DNA from: Bhargavaea cecembensis
Lineage (GTDB): Bacteria > Bacillota > Bacilli > Bacillales_A > Planococcaceae
DNA length: 64,000 nucleotides
Reading direction: 5' to 3'
Assembly (NCBI RefSeq): GCF_001619585.1
Contig: NZ_LQNT01000009.1
Coordinates: 682,001-746,000 of the forward strand
Each line of letters starts with the position of its first letter. Within the stretch, counting starts at the first letter, position 1. The translations under genes were made by a program, and so were the position numbers. Of the stretch, positions 1 to 8,390 are shown piece after piece. The notes under the pieces are model-generated. The model ran no database searches. It saw only the letters and a list, made by a program, of their open reading frames with translations, and was not told the DNA's origin.

Positions 1-902
1 GATTGCCACGATGCACCGTGCACCTGAGGGATACAACGGATGGAATATGCATCTTGCATCCGGATCTGTCCTTGGCTTGTAATCCTCTTGCTCCCGTCTA
101 GCCAGCCACGGATCCGGGACGCCACGAATTCTAGTTCCTTATGTGGACGCACTGCCAAAAGTTCGTTGTCAAATGCTGTGATAATTCCCTGCAAAGCTTC
201 CATTGTCAGACTTGCTGCCATGTCTGCCGCCAGCCCCAGGCGCTCTGCTTCATTTAGCCCTATAACGCCATTCGCTGTCATCGCTTGTGTCCCATTAATG
301 AGAGCAAGGCCTTCTTTTGCTTGCAGTGTGACAGGCTCGAGACCAGCCCGCTTCAGAGCCTCACCACCAGGCAGGACTTCCCCGTTATACTCCGCACGCC
401 CTTCACCCAACAGGACAATAGCGATATGCGCGAGCGGAGCGAGATCCCCACTCGCGCCGACCGATCCCTTGCAGGGTACGACTGGATGCACTTCCCGGTT
501 TATCATATCAACGAGAAGCTGCAGTGTATCTTCTTTAATGCCGGAAAATCCTTTTGCCAGTGCATTTGCCCTCAAAACCATCATTGCCCGGACGATTTGC
601 TTCGAAAACGGTTCGCCAACCCCAACAACATCTGCACGAATCAGGTTCAGCTGAAGCTGGGCGATATCATCCTCAGGAATTTCAACGTCGCTAAGTTTCC
701 CGAACCCTGTATTAACCCCATAAATCACCCTTCCGTCCTTCAGTTGTTTTTCAATCCGTTTACGGCTTGCCCGGACTCGTTCCATTGCATGATTCGAGAT
801 TTTTACTTCTACACCCTCATAGGCAATCCGTTCAATCTGGCGACGGTTAAGCGTCTCCCCATCCAATTCAACGACTTTTTGTATCAATGTGCTTTTAATC
901 AT
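1..902 (-). CDS. hutH: Histidine ammonia-lyase (5' part; gene runs off the left edge)
   Basis: HutH deaminates L-histidine to trans-urocanate, the first step of histidine catabolism, in the cytosol. About 300 N-terminal residues are visible and the frame is open to base 1. Seen directly: the YGVNTGFG motif near residue 61, the motif GSVGASGDLAPLAH near 146-159, whose Ala150-Ser151-Gly152 forms the MIO electrophile, and QDAYSIRC close to the window edge. The family is normally about 510 residues, so roughly 200 are missing to the left. The ATG at 902 follows an AGGGGTG ribosome site. It is the last hut gene visible, about 30 nt after the permease, so it probably shares the hutU transcript. Confidence 0.95.
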   Translation of the reverse strand, partial: MIKSTLIQKVVELDGETLNRRQIERIAYEGVEVKISNHAMERVRASRKRIEKQLKDGRVIYGVNTGFGKLSDVEIPEDDIAQLQLNLIRADVVGVGEPFSKQIVRAMMVLRANALAKGFSGIKEDTLQLLVDMINREVHPVVPCKGSVGASGDLAPLAHIAIVLLGEGRAEYNGEVLPGGEALKRAGLEPVTLQAKEGLALINGTQAMTANGVIGLNEAERLGLAADMAASLTMEALQGIITAFDNELLAVRPHKELEFVASRIRGWLDGSKRITSQGQIRMQDAYSIRCIPQVHGASWQ

Positions 903-932
903 TCCAGCACCCCTTTTCTACTTATATTTCTA

Positions 933-2267
933 TCATAATACGAGTGCCGCAACGATTCCGAAAATAAATAGCGGGATATTATAATGCAGGAAGGTTGGCA
1001 CACACGTATCCCAGATGTGATTGTGCTTACCGTCTGCATTTAATCCTGCAGTCGGGCCAAGTGTACTGTCAGAGGCAGGAGAACCAGCGTCACCTAGGGC
1101 ACCTGCTGTACCGATCAGGGCAATCGTTGCCAGCACGCTGAAGTCCATCATGATGCAGATCGGTACGAAAATTGCCGCGAGTATCGGAACAGTTCCAAAT
1201 GAAGTTCCGATTCCCATTGTGACAATCAATCCGATTAAAAGCAGAAGCGCGGCTCCGGCAAACTTTCCGTAACTGAAGTAACCTTCAACAGATTCCACCA
1301 GTTCAGTTACGGCTCCTGTGTCCTTCAATACCGTGGCATAGCCAGAGGCCAATAGCATGACGAAAGCTATCGCCCCCATTAGCTTGATTCCTTCCTGAAC
1401 AACTTCCTCCCCTTCTTTAATTGTCACAATTCTACCGGCGAACATGATAACAATACCGACCATCGCACCGATTACAAGCGATTGGCTGATGATTTGAGAT
1501 GCCAGTGCTGTGACAATTGCAAACAGTGTGATGTAATCACGAATTTGTAAACGCTGTTTTTCTGTTTCGGAAGCCATTTGCGTGGAAGGCTTAAACATGC
1601 CGAATGGTTTTTCCTCAAGTTCATCCGGTGTATAATCGCGAGGTTTCCGGTATGAGATAAAAATTGCGATGAATAGGCCCACAAACATACCTACGGCAGG
1701 AATCGCCATCGCTATCGGAACCTGGGACATTGTCACCGCCATGCCGCTGGCACTTATCTCTGAAACAAGGATTCCGTGGAAAATCAGGCCATATCCCGCC
1801 GGAATAAGGATGTATGGCATCTTCAGTCCAAACGTCAATGCACTTGCCACTGCCCTGCGGTCGATCCGGAGATGATTAAAAAACAGCAGAAGCGGCGGGA
1901 TAAGTATTGGAATGAACGCGATATGGACGGGGATCAGATTCCCAGAAAGGCACGTCAACCCTGCGATCATTAGGAGTAGCATGAATTTGTTCATCTTTTT
2001 AACACTCAAAAGTTTGTTGATTAGCATAGTCGTGATATTCGAATGGCCAATCATAGCCGCAAAGACACCCAAAAGGATGTAGCTTAGGGCAGTTTCCGCC
2101 ATCCCGCCCATTCCTCCCAAGAATATTGAGAGTGTCTCAGACAGTGATAAACTGGCCATCATGCCAGCAACCGCAGCAGCGACAATAAGCGCAAAAATGA
2201 CATGTACCCTTGCAAGACTCAATACGGTCAGTACAATCACTGAAATAAACACGGGGTTCGTCAGCAT
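933..2267 (-). CDS. NhaC/YuiF-type transporter, probable histidine permease of the hut operon
   Basis: A 444-residue polytopic membrane protein with about a dozen hydrophobic segments. It starts directly with a transmembrane stretch and has Gly-rich re-entrant-like segments (for example FLGGMGGMAETALSYILLG near 49-67 and GDAGSPASDSTLGPTAG near 391-407). It resembles the Na+/H+ antiporter superfamily members of the YuiF kind. Family knowledge: this superfamily includes both cation antiporters and amino-acid carriers. Position between hutI/M20 and hutH makes histidine or urocanate uptake the most economical role, but the substrate is inferred from context only. The ATG follows a clear AGGAGG site. 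Confidence 0.75.
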   Translation of the reverse strand: MLTNPVFISVIVLTVLSLARVHVIFALIVAAAVAGMMASLSLSETLSIFLGGMGGMAETALSYILLGVFAAMIGHSNITTMLINKLLSVKKMNKFMLLLMIAGLTCLSGNLIPVHIAFIPILIPPLLLFFNHLRIDRRAVASALTFGLKMPYILIPAGYGLIFHGILVSEISASGMAVTMSQVPIAMAIPAVGMFVGLFIAIFISYRKPRDYTPDELEEKPFGMFKPSTQMASETEKQRLQIRDYITLFAIVTALASQIISQSLVIGAMVGIVIMFAGRIVTIKEGEEVVQEGIKLMGAIAFVMLLASGYATVLKDTGAVTELVESVEGYFSYGKFAGAALLLLIGLIVTMGIGTSFGTVPILAAIFVPICIMMDFSVLATIALIGTAGALGDAGSPASDSTLGPTAGLNADGKHNHIWDTCVPTFLHYNIPLFIFGIVAALVL

Positions 2268-2336
2268 ATCTTTCCTCCTGTTTTGTCGGATTGGAAAAGA
2301 TGGAGTGTACTTGTAACTTTCAATCCGTTCCCGCTG

Positions 2337-3503
2337 TTAATTTTTGTGGTCGTCATGCCATTGCTGGATCAGCGCTGCCGTCAGACGGCCGGTGTTATAC
2401 AAGTTTTCTTCGCTAATGTACTCACGGAACGAGTGGATATTCTGGAAGCCCAATCCCAATGTCAGGCAGGTTAAGCCGTTTTCATTCAGTACATTCGTAT
2501 CCGCCCCGCCTAGAGTTTCGGTCAGATATGGATTGATATTGATGTTGGCTGCCGCTTTGAGTACGTTCTTAGTTAGTGCATGGTCTTCTGCTACCGAGAA
2601 GCCACTGTATTTCTTTTCAATGGATACATCGACAGTGCCTTCACTATTTTTCGCAGCATTTTTCATCGTTTCCTCCATATGCAGCAACTGCCGATCGAGC
2701 TTCTCTTTTGAAAAACTCCTGACCTCACCCGCGACCATAACTTCACCAGGAATAATTGATGTAAGCTCACCGCCCTGGATGATCCCGATGTTTGCAACCG
2801 TCTCCTCGTCGATCTCACCTAGTTTCATGTCAAGCAGCCCTGCCGCAGCGATAAGGAAAGCACTGTTCCCGTCCTCAGAATTTAGGGCAATATGCGCTGT
2901 ATTGCCTTTTACCTTCATCCAAATCCGACTGCTGTATGGCCCTTTCAAAATGGTCTGTCCGACATCCCCGCTGCTATCGAAGATATAACCGACTTTGGAT
3001 TTTGGTTTCGTATAATCCAAGTGCTGTGCTCCGACAAGGCCCGGCTGCTCATTGACCGTCAATACTAATTCAATAGGGCCATGCGGGATGCCACTTTCAA
3101 TGATTGCGCGGACCGCTTCAATATAGGCGGCAAGGGCCGCACGGTCATCCGCACCCAGAATGGTAGTTCCATCCGAGTAAATGATGCCATCCTTGATAAC
3201 CGGCTTAAGATTCTTTGTCGTCAGCACTGTATCCATATGAGTTGAAAAGAATAAAGGAGGAACTGTTTCGTCTGTCCCTTCCTTGTAAGCAATAAGATTC
3301 CCTACCTCTCCGCCGAATTCCTTGTGTGCCTCGTCAAATTCAAGTTTGAATCCAAGCTCCGGCAAAACTTTCTTAAGATAATCAGCCACTTTCTGTTCTT
3401 TTCCGCTTGGCCCGTCTATTTTGGCCATTTCTATAAATAAATTTAATAACCGTTGCTCGTCCACATAGTCTGCTGCATTAATGATTACTTGTTTATTTGT
3501 CAT
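2337..3503 (-). CDS. M20-family (PepT-like) metallopeptidase homologue with an altered metal ligand
   Basis: A 388-residue M20 fold protein. Seen: HMD near 89-91 (first metal ligand His plus Asp), GADDRAALAA near 118-127 (bridging Asp), the dimerisation-domain motif GNTAHIA, and the C-terminal GGADTN and NIHS motifs that carry the last His ligand. Where PepT-like enzymes have Glu-Glu (catalytic base then metal ligand), this protein has Glu152-Gln153, read as GAG CAG in the DNA. It may therefore bind one metal, work on an unusual substrate, or be weakly active. Position inside the hut operon suggests cleavage of a histidine-containing peptide (carnosine-like or tripeptide) to feed HutH; this is inference. 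The ATG follows AAGGAGC. Confidence 0.8.
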   Translation of the reverse strand: MTNKQVIINAADYVDEQRLLNLFIEMAKIDGPSGKEQKVADYLKKVLPELGFKLEFDEAHKEFGGEVGNLIAYKEGTDETVPPLFFSTHMDTVLTTKNLKPVIKDGIIYSDGTTILGADDRAALAAYIEAVRAIIESGIPHGPIELVLTVNEQPGLVGAQHLDYTKPKSKVGYIFDSSGDVGQTILKGPYSSRIWMKVKGNTAHIALNSEDGNSAFLIAAAGLLDMKLGEIDEETVANIGIIQGGELTSIIPGEVMVAGEVRSFSKEKLDRQLLHMEETMKNAAKNSEGTVDVSIEKKYSGFSVAEDHALTKNVLKAAANININPYLTETLGGADTNVLNENGLTCLTLGLGFQNIHSFREYISEENLYNTGRLTAALIQQWHDDHKN

Positions 3504-3533
3504 ATCAATACGCTCCTTGTGTTTGTATTCATA

Positions 3534-4820
3534 TTAAAATTGATGAATCGCAGTGCGTTCTCCCGCGAGCTTGGAATGATCGATGACGATTTCTCCATCC
3601 TTCAGCACTGTCTCGACGATATTGGTGCCAAGTTCATACGCGATATGCACATAGGACGGAATCCCCCAAATCTGAAGGTCAGCAATCTTCCCTTCCGAGA
3701 TAACTCCACGGTCATCCAGTCCTAAGGCGCACGCACCACCATATGTTGCTGCCTTAATTGCCTCTTCCACACTAAATTTGTACAGCCGACATGCAAGATT
3801 GATCACGAACTGCATTGATTCCGTATAGCAAGCCGGGCAAAGATCCGTTGCGAGCGCAATTGTCATTCCCTTGTTGAGCATCTTTCGTGCATCAAAAGGT
3901 TTCTTGTGCCCGACCGCGAAGTCAAGCGCAGGCATGAGTACACCAGTAACTCCAGATTTCGCCAGCTGGTCCATCACTTCTTCCGGCGTGTAGTTCAGAT
4001 GGTCGACGGAAACCATATTCATTTCAGCTGCGAGATCAGAGCCGCCGATGTAGGAATATGCATCGGCATGAAGCTTTGGCTTCATGCCATACTTGAGCCC
4101 CGCCTCCAAGATTTGCCGGGATTCCTCGGCAGTGAAATAACCATCATCGCACCAGGCATCAGCAAATTCAGCAAGGTTTCTCTTCCCGACTTCAGGAATC
4201 ATCTCGTCAATAATTACACGGAGGTATTCATCCTTGGTCATCCCGTCCGGAATGCCGTGGGCACCAAGAAACGTATTGAACACATCGACCGGTGTCTCCA
4301 TACCGAGCCGTCGCCCGACTTCAAGAATCTTGATTTCGCTTTGCGTCGTAAGTCCGTAACCGCTCTTGCTCTCAATTGTTGTCATGCCGTACTCCAGCAT
4401 TTTCATCATTCGCTTCTTGGACTGTTCGAACAGTTCCTCTTCAGACGCATGCCGGGTAAGCTCGATTGTCCTGTTCGGGCCGGCTGTAATGCCCAGTTCC
4501 TCGAGACGTTTTCTTTCATCGCCCGTGAGCTTGGCGGCGTACTCCTCAACACGCGTTCCGTTAAAAACGAGATGGGTATGGCTGTCAACAAAACCCGGGG
4601 CTACTACTTTGCCTGCAGCATCAATCTGGCGGCCGCTGCTTAGGTCGAACAACTCACTTCCCTCAGCTTCCGCACCGACTTCCACGATCTGCCCGCCATT
4701 TACGGCGATAAAGGCATCTCTTAGAACACCGATATCGGACATGCCATCACCTATACAGGTGACCACTTCGGCGGCATTACGAATTACGAGATCAACCGGA
4801 CGTTCCACTGTTTTCTTCAT
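3534..4820 (-). CDS. hutI: Imidazolonepropionase
   Basis: HutI opens the ring of 4-imidazolone-5-propionate to N-formimino-L-glutamate, the third step of histidine degradation. At 428 residues it is close to the family length. Seen: the amidohydrolase motif VAPGFVDSHTHLVF near 73-86 with the HTH metal ligands, FLGAHGIP, KLHADAY with a metal-binding His, VDHLNYT, and ALATDLCPACYTES with the catalytic Asp. The ATG at 4820 is preceded by GGAGGG. It sits 30 nt upstream of the M20 gene and 40 nt downstream of the YjiH-type gene, and a cre-like sequence lies in that upstream gap. Confidence 0.97.
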   Translation of the reverse strand: MKKTVERPVDLVIRNAAEVVTCIGDGMSDIGVLRDAFIAVNGGQIVEVGAEAEGSELFDLSSGRQIDAAGKVVAPGFVDSHTHLVFNGTRVEEYAAKLTGDERKRLEELGITAGPNRTIELTRHASEEELFEQSKKRMMKMLEYGMTTIESKSGYGLTTQSEIKILEVGRRLGMETPVDVFNTFLGAHGIPDGMTKDEYLRVIIDEMIPEVGKRNLAEFADAWCDDGYFTAEESRQILEAGLKYGMKPKLHADAYSYIGGSDLAAEMNMVSVDHLNYTPEEVMDQLAKSGVTGVLMPALDFAVGHKKPFDARKMLNKGMTIALATDLCPACYTESMQFVINLACRLYKFSVEEAIKAATYGGACALGLDDRGVISEGKIADLQIWGIPSYVHIAYELGTNIVETVLKDGEIVIDHSKLAGERTAIHQF

Positions 4821-4849
4821 GACATTCCCTCCAAACTGTTAACATTCAA

Positions 4850-4863
4850 GTAAAGCGCTTTCA
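4850..4863 (-). promoter_or_regulatory. Cre-like site inside the hut operon
   Basis: TGAAAGCGCTTTAC on the minus strand agrees with the cre consensus TGWAANCGNTNWCA except for the last two bases. It overlaps the stop codon of the YjiH-type gene upstream of hutI, where bound CcpA could block elongation. Confidence 0.4.
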
Positions 4864-6192
4864 AAGTAGCAGTAGAGCAATCGGTGTAACGATCATTAGG
4901 GATAGCACGGTTCTGATAAACCAAATTGCAAGGATTTCCCGGATCTTGATCGGAATGTCCGTTGACAGGATGCACGGTACAAGGGCCGAGAAAAAAATGA
5001 TTGTTGAAATAGAGATGGTTCCCACGATAAAACGGGTTTCAAGGCTAGCCTCCAAAACCATCAGGGAAGGCAGGAACATGTCGACCAGATTAATCATGGC
5101 CGCTTTCGCCGCCAGGAACGGTTCCGGAATCTGTAAAATCCATGTTAGCGGCAGGAAAAGGTATGCCAGATAGTCAAAAATCAGGGTCTCCGTTGCAAGG
5201 AACATACCGATTAACTCCACAGCCACGATAATTGGTAAAATGCTCATTGCCATGAGCACTCCGTCCTTTACATTGGATATAACATTGTCAATCAGGCGCG
5301 GGGCATTTTGGACAGTATTCATCGATTGTTCAAATGCAAACTTAATCCGGTTTGCGTGAACGACCTCTTCCGGGTATCCCTTGCCTGTGTAATAGTCATC
5401 TTTCATCTGGCGAATCGGCCACAATCTTACTGTTATTGCCGTAACGAGAAACGTGACCAGGAATGTGACCCAGAAGTACAGGTTCCAAATTTCCATCAGT
5501 TTGAGCGTATTTGCCACGACAATCATGAAAGTCGCAGAAACTGTTGAGAAGCCGGTCGCGATAATAGCTGCTTCCTTTTTGGAGTACTTACCTTCCTTGT
5601 AGATCCGGTTCGTGATCAGAAGACCGATTGAATAACTTCCAACAAAGGATGCCACTGCGTCAATTGCCGAGCGTCCGGGAGTGCGCCAGATTGGCCGCAT
5701 GACCGGCTGCATCAGAATTCCGATAAACTCCAGAAGCCCGTAACCTACTAAGAGTGCCAGGAACACAGCTCCTATCGGGACAAGAACACCGATCGGGGTA
5801 ATAACTACGTGATACCAGTAAGGCCCCATATCCTCTTGCAAAAGCCAGGCTGGACCTATATCAAATACGATAAGAACTGCAGCGACTGCGCCGAACACTT
5901 TAAGTCCCGATAGGACCAATTCTATTCTGTTTTTCTTCCAAGTCCCTGAAAAGAAGGGGTAAGCCGCACCTGCAAGGATGACTAATAGAATGTAAAACGT
6001 AATGGCAGTCGGAGAAAGGGAACGGATCCAGGTCACGAAATGGTCCAACGGTATACTTTTCTTACCGTTGAGATTGATAGGAATAAAAAACATGAAAATT
6101 CCTATGAAGCTGTAAAAGAAGAAGCTGAGAACGTGTTTAAGGGAATAGCTCTTTTTCTCCCCCCCGGCTGGGGTCGCTTGTATCTGCGTCAT
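4861..6192 (-). CDS. YjiH-type nucleoside-recognition (Gate) membrane protein
   Basis: A 443-residue polytopic membrane protein with at least nine hydrophobic helices. Seen: N-terminal FFFYSFIGIFMFFIPINLNG, the segment RSAIDAVASFVGSYSIGLLI near the middle, and FSTVSATFMIVVANT, which resemble YjiH proteins carrying a nucleoside-recognition Gate domain. The family's transport substrate is unknown to me; such genes do occur next to hut genes in Firmicutes. I chose the ATG at 6192 because CAGGTGA lies at good spacing; a TTG at 6213 would add seven residues. It lies 127 nt after hutU and 40 nt before hutI. A role in importing urocanate, histidine or a dipeptide is inference from position. Confidence 0.75.
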   Translation of the reverse strand: MTQIQATPAGGEKKSYSLKHVLSFFFYSFIGIFMFFIPINLNGKKSIPLDHFVTWIRSLSPTAITFYILLVILAGAAYPFFSGTWKKNRIELVLSGLKVFGAVAAVLIVFDIGPAWLLQEDMGPYWYHVVITPIGVLVPIGAVFLALLVGYGLLEFIGILMQPVMRPIWRTPGRSAIDAVASFVGSYSIGLLITNRIYKEGKYSKKEAAIIATGFSTVSATFMIVVANTLKLMEIWNLYFWVTFLVTFLVTAITVRLWPIRQMKDDYYTGKGYPEEVVHANRIKFAFEQSMNTVQNAPRLIDNVISNVKDGVLMAMSILPIIVAVELIGMFLATETLIFDYLAYLFLPLTWILQIPEPFLAAKAAMINLVDMFLPSLMVLEASLETRFIVGTISISTIIFFSALVPCILSTDIPIKIREILAIWFIRTVLSLMIVTPIALLLL

Positions 6193-6319
6193 CTTTTTCA
6201 CCTGCCCGCACAATTTGTTCCGTGATAGACAATGGTCCTTATAAATAGGAACAGAGGTGTCAAACAGAAGCTTGACCCCTCCGTTACAACTTCTCCGTGC
6301 TCAGTTATGCATCCGTTTT

Positions 6320-8038
6320 TTAAAGGTCCTTCGGCCCGAAAGTTGCTTTCGGCTCCCACCAGAGCGGAATCTGGATACTTTCTTCAGTCAGCTTACCTTG
6401 GCCATTGGCCACATCGCGCGCTGTTTCATATCCCGCCTGAGCATGCCGCACAACGCCGATTCCGGAGTCCACTGTCATTGCAACTTCAAGGCGCATATCT
6501 GCTTCCGCAGTTCCGTCAGCGACCATCGTAACGCCTGTGTGGACAGCTTCTCCCATCGAGTAGTTCGCCTGGATGGCGATGAGGTCACACATGCCAACCG
6601 CGTTTAGTAGACCGTTCAGCATTGGCCAATCGGAAATAAGGTCTGAGCCATCTTTCATGTTTTCAGATTCGAATGTCGGGTTGACAATCGATCCGGAATC
6701 AAGGTTGTCACGGGAGAATGCAACCGGTCCTGACAATTCTCCACGTTTAATCATGTCATTCACTTCAAGCGCAAATTTTTTGCGTTGTCCAAAGCCCATA
6801 TAGCAAATCCGTGCAGGAAGTGCCTCAATCGGGATGTGTTCTTTTGCAAGCTTGATCCAACGGGTCACAAGGTAGTCGTCAGCAAATTTTTCGAGAATCA
6901 TATCGTCGATTTTTCTCAGGTCTTCCGGATCTCCGGATAGGCATACCCAGCGGAACGGCCCGCGGCCTTCACAGAAGAGTGGACGAAGGTATTCTGCCAC
7001 GAATCCCGGCAGACGTTTCGCTTCCTTCTCTTCGTATCCGGCATCAATGCATTCTTTCCGGTGGCTTGTGCCATATTCAAATGCATGGACACCCTCGTCC
7101 ATGAATTGAATAAGCGCCTTCAGCTCACGTTTCATCGTCTCACGTGCTTCTTTCAGATACTTTGACCGATCCTTATCGCGGAGTTCCTCTGCTTCTTGTG
7201 GTGTGTAGCCTGCCGGGAGGTAAGAAATCGGATCGTGACCCGGCGTCATCGATGTAGCAATGTCCGGACGGAATTCGCTCCTAAGTACCTGTTCATAGAT
7301 ATCGGCTGCATTACCGACCACGGCAATACCAAGGGGCTTTCCGGCTGCAGCATATTCTTTGGCCTTCTTGATCGCCGCCTCAAGGGATGGTGCAAGCTCA
7401 TCAATAAATCCTTTTTCAATACGACGGTTAATGATACGCTCATCAGAATCTGCCAGGATGCAAACCCCTCCATGCATAGTCATTGCACGTGTCTGGTTGC
7501 CGCCCATGCCCCCGGCTCCTGCCGTTAGCAGAATCTTACCTACAAGGGAGTCATTGTAATGGAGACGAGCAATCGCTGATAGCGTCTCAAAGGTGCCCTG
7601 GATGACTCCCTGAGTCCCGATATATTCCCAAGGGGCAGCTGTGTAGTTTGCATAAATTGTTAGGTTCTTATCCTGTAGATCATAGAATGTCGGCCAGTCG
7701 GCTTTCATAATATTCGTAGTTGCCATGACTACAGTAGGAGCGTATTTATGAGTCTTGAATACCGCGACCGGCATCCCAGACTGCACAACCAACGTTTCAT
7801 CATCTTCCAGATTTTTCAATGAGTCTACTATGGCGTGGTAAGACTCCCAGTTCCTCGCTGCCTTCCCGATGCCTCCGTAAATTACAAGCTCTTCAGGCTT
7901 CTCCGCATTTTCCATGTTGTTCTCGAGCATTCGGAGAATCGACTCTTGCCTCCAGCCTTTACAACGGAGCTCCGGCCCCCGTTGTGCCTTAACTGAGTAC
8001 AGAATTTCTGGTTTTTGCATTTCTGGTTTTGTCGTCAT
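6320..8038 (-). CDS. hutU: Urocanate hydratase
   Basis: HutU adds water to urocanate using tightly bound NAD+, giving 4-imidazolone-5-propionate. The 572-residue product has the expected length. Seen: YGGIGKAARNWESY near 54-67, QSGMPVAVFKTHKYAPTVVMA near 85-105, TAAPWEYIGTQGVIQGTFET, the NAD-binding TAGAGGMGGNQTRAMTMHGG near 173-192, and the region RICYMGFGQR with its conserved Cys near 413. It is the first gene after the sigma-54 promoter at 8089-8106. The predicted start of transcription is near 8079, so the leader is about 40 nt; GGGGAG precedes the ATG. Note that hutU, not hutH, leads this operon. Confidence 0.97.
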   Translation of the reverse strand: MTTKPEMQKPEILYSVKAQRGPELRCKGWRQESILRMLENNMENAEKPEELVIYGGIGKAARNWESYHAIVDSLKNLEDDETLVVQSGMPVAVFKTHKYAPTVVMATTNIMKADWPTFYDLQDKNLTIYANYTAAPWEYIGTQGVIQGTFETLSAIARLHYNDSLVGKILLTAGAGGMGGNQTRAMTMHGGVCILADSDERIINRRIEKGFIDELAPSLEAAIKKAKEYAAAGKPLGIAVVGNAADIYEQVLRSEFRPDIATSMTPGHDPISYLPAGYTPQEAEELRDKDRSKYLKEARETMKRELKALIQFMDEGVHAFEYGTSHRKECIDAGYEEKEAKRLPGFVAEYLRPLFCEGRGPFRWVCLSGDPEDLRKIDDMILEKFADDYLVTRWIKLAKEHIPIEALPARICYMGFGQRKKFALEVNDMIKRGELSGPVAFSRDNLDSGSIVNPTFESENMKDGSDLISDWPMLNGLLNAVGMCDLIAIQANYSMGEAVHTGVTMVADGTAEADMRLEVAMTVDSGIGVVRHAQAGYETARDVANGQGKLTEESIQIPLWWEPKATFGPKDL

Positions 8039-8088
8039 CCTGATTTCTCCCCATTCTTCTGAAATGTTTTGTTCTACACCCTCTTATA

Positions 8089-8106
8089 TTGCAAGAGCCG
8101 TGCCAA
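8089..8106 (-). promoter_or_regulatory. Sigma-54 (-24/-12) promoter of the hut operon
   Basis: The minus strand reads TTGGCACGGCTCTTGCAA, matching the sigma-54 consensus TTGGCACG-N4-TTGCA at every conserved position, with the GG and GC elements ten bases apart. It points at hutU, whose ATG is about 50 nt downstream. Together with the divergent activator gene, this shows directly that the operon is designed for SigL (RpoN) control. Confidence 0.92.
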
Positions 8107-8214
8107 GTTATAAGAATCGGGTAAAAAATCCTTTCTATTTTGAGAGAAACGTTGTTGTAGCAAGGGAAATTTTTTTTTTGCGGAAGTACAGAAACTCAAT
8201 AAGAGCTGCAATGG

Positions 8215-8243
8215 GGCTGGTTTCTGGCGCAGAGAAACCAACC
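8215..8243. promoter_or_regulatory. Inverted repeat between hutU and the activator; candidate activator site
   Basis: Arms of 11 nt (GGCTGGTTTCT and AGAAACCAACC, 10 of 11 paired) around a 7-nt centre. It lies about 110-140 bp upstream of the -24 element, a usual distance for an upstream activating sequence. The 9-mer GCAGAGAAA inside it recurs at 8308-8316. The right arm is followed by CTTTTT on the plus strand, so a terminator or attenuator in the activator's leader is an alternative reading. Confidence 0.5.
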
Positions 8244-8291
8244 CTTTTTGCACTCTCCCATACATCTAAGATCAGAAACCCTATACTACAT

Positions 8292-8342
8292 CAGCATTTT
8301 TTATGCTGCAGAGAAAATCTGCATGCAAATGCAGACTTTTCT
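8292..8342. promoter_or_regulatory. Two further inverted repeats upstream of the activator gene
   Basis: The first is CAGCAT-TTTTT-ATGCTG at 8292-8308. The second spans 8312-8342, with arms AGAAAATCTGCAT and ATGCAGACTTTTCT that pair except for one bulged C around the centre GCAA. They lie 190-240 bp from the -24 element and just upstream of a TATAAT at 8355-8360, so they could be enhancer sites for hut, autoregulatory sites, or both. The remaining intergenic bases (8107-8214) hold nothing else I recognise. Confidence 0.45.
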
Positions 8343-8390
8343 GAAATTGATATGTATAATATCTTTGGAGTAATGAAGGGGGGATCAGTG

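Noticed and set aside
40-654. Plus-strand coding region over hutH
   Set aside because: It is the antisense of a clearly recognisable hutH frame and has no homology or ribosome site of its own.
7914-8390. N-terminal extension of the sigma-54 activator
   Set aside because: The frame is open upstream, but it would overlap hutU and cover the promoter; the ribosome site supports GTG 8391.
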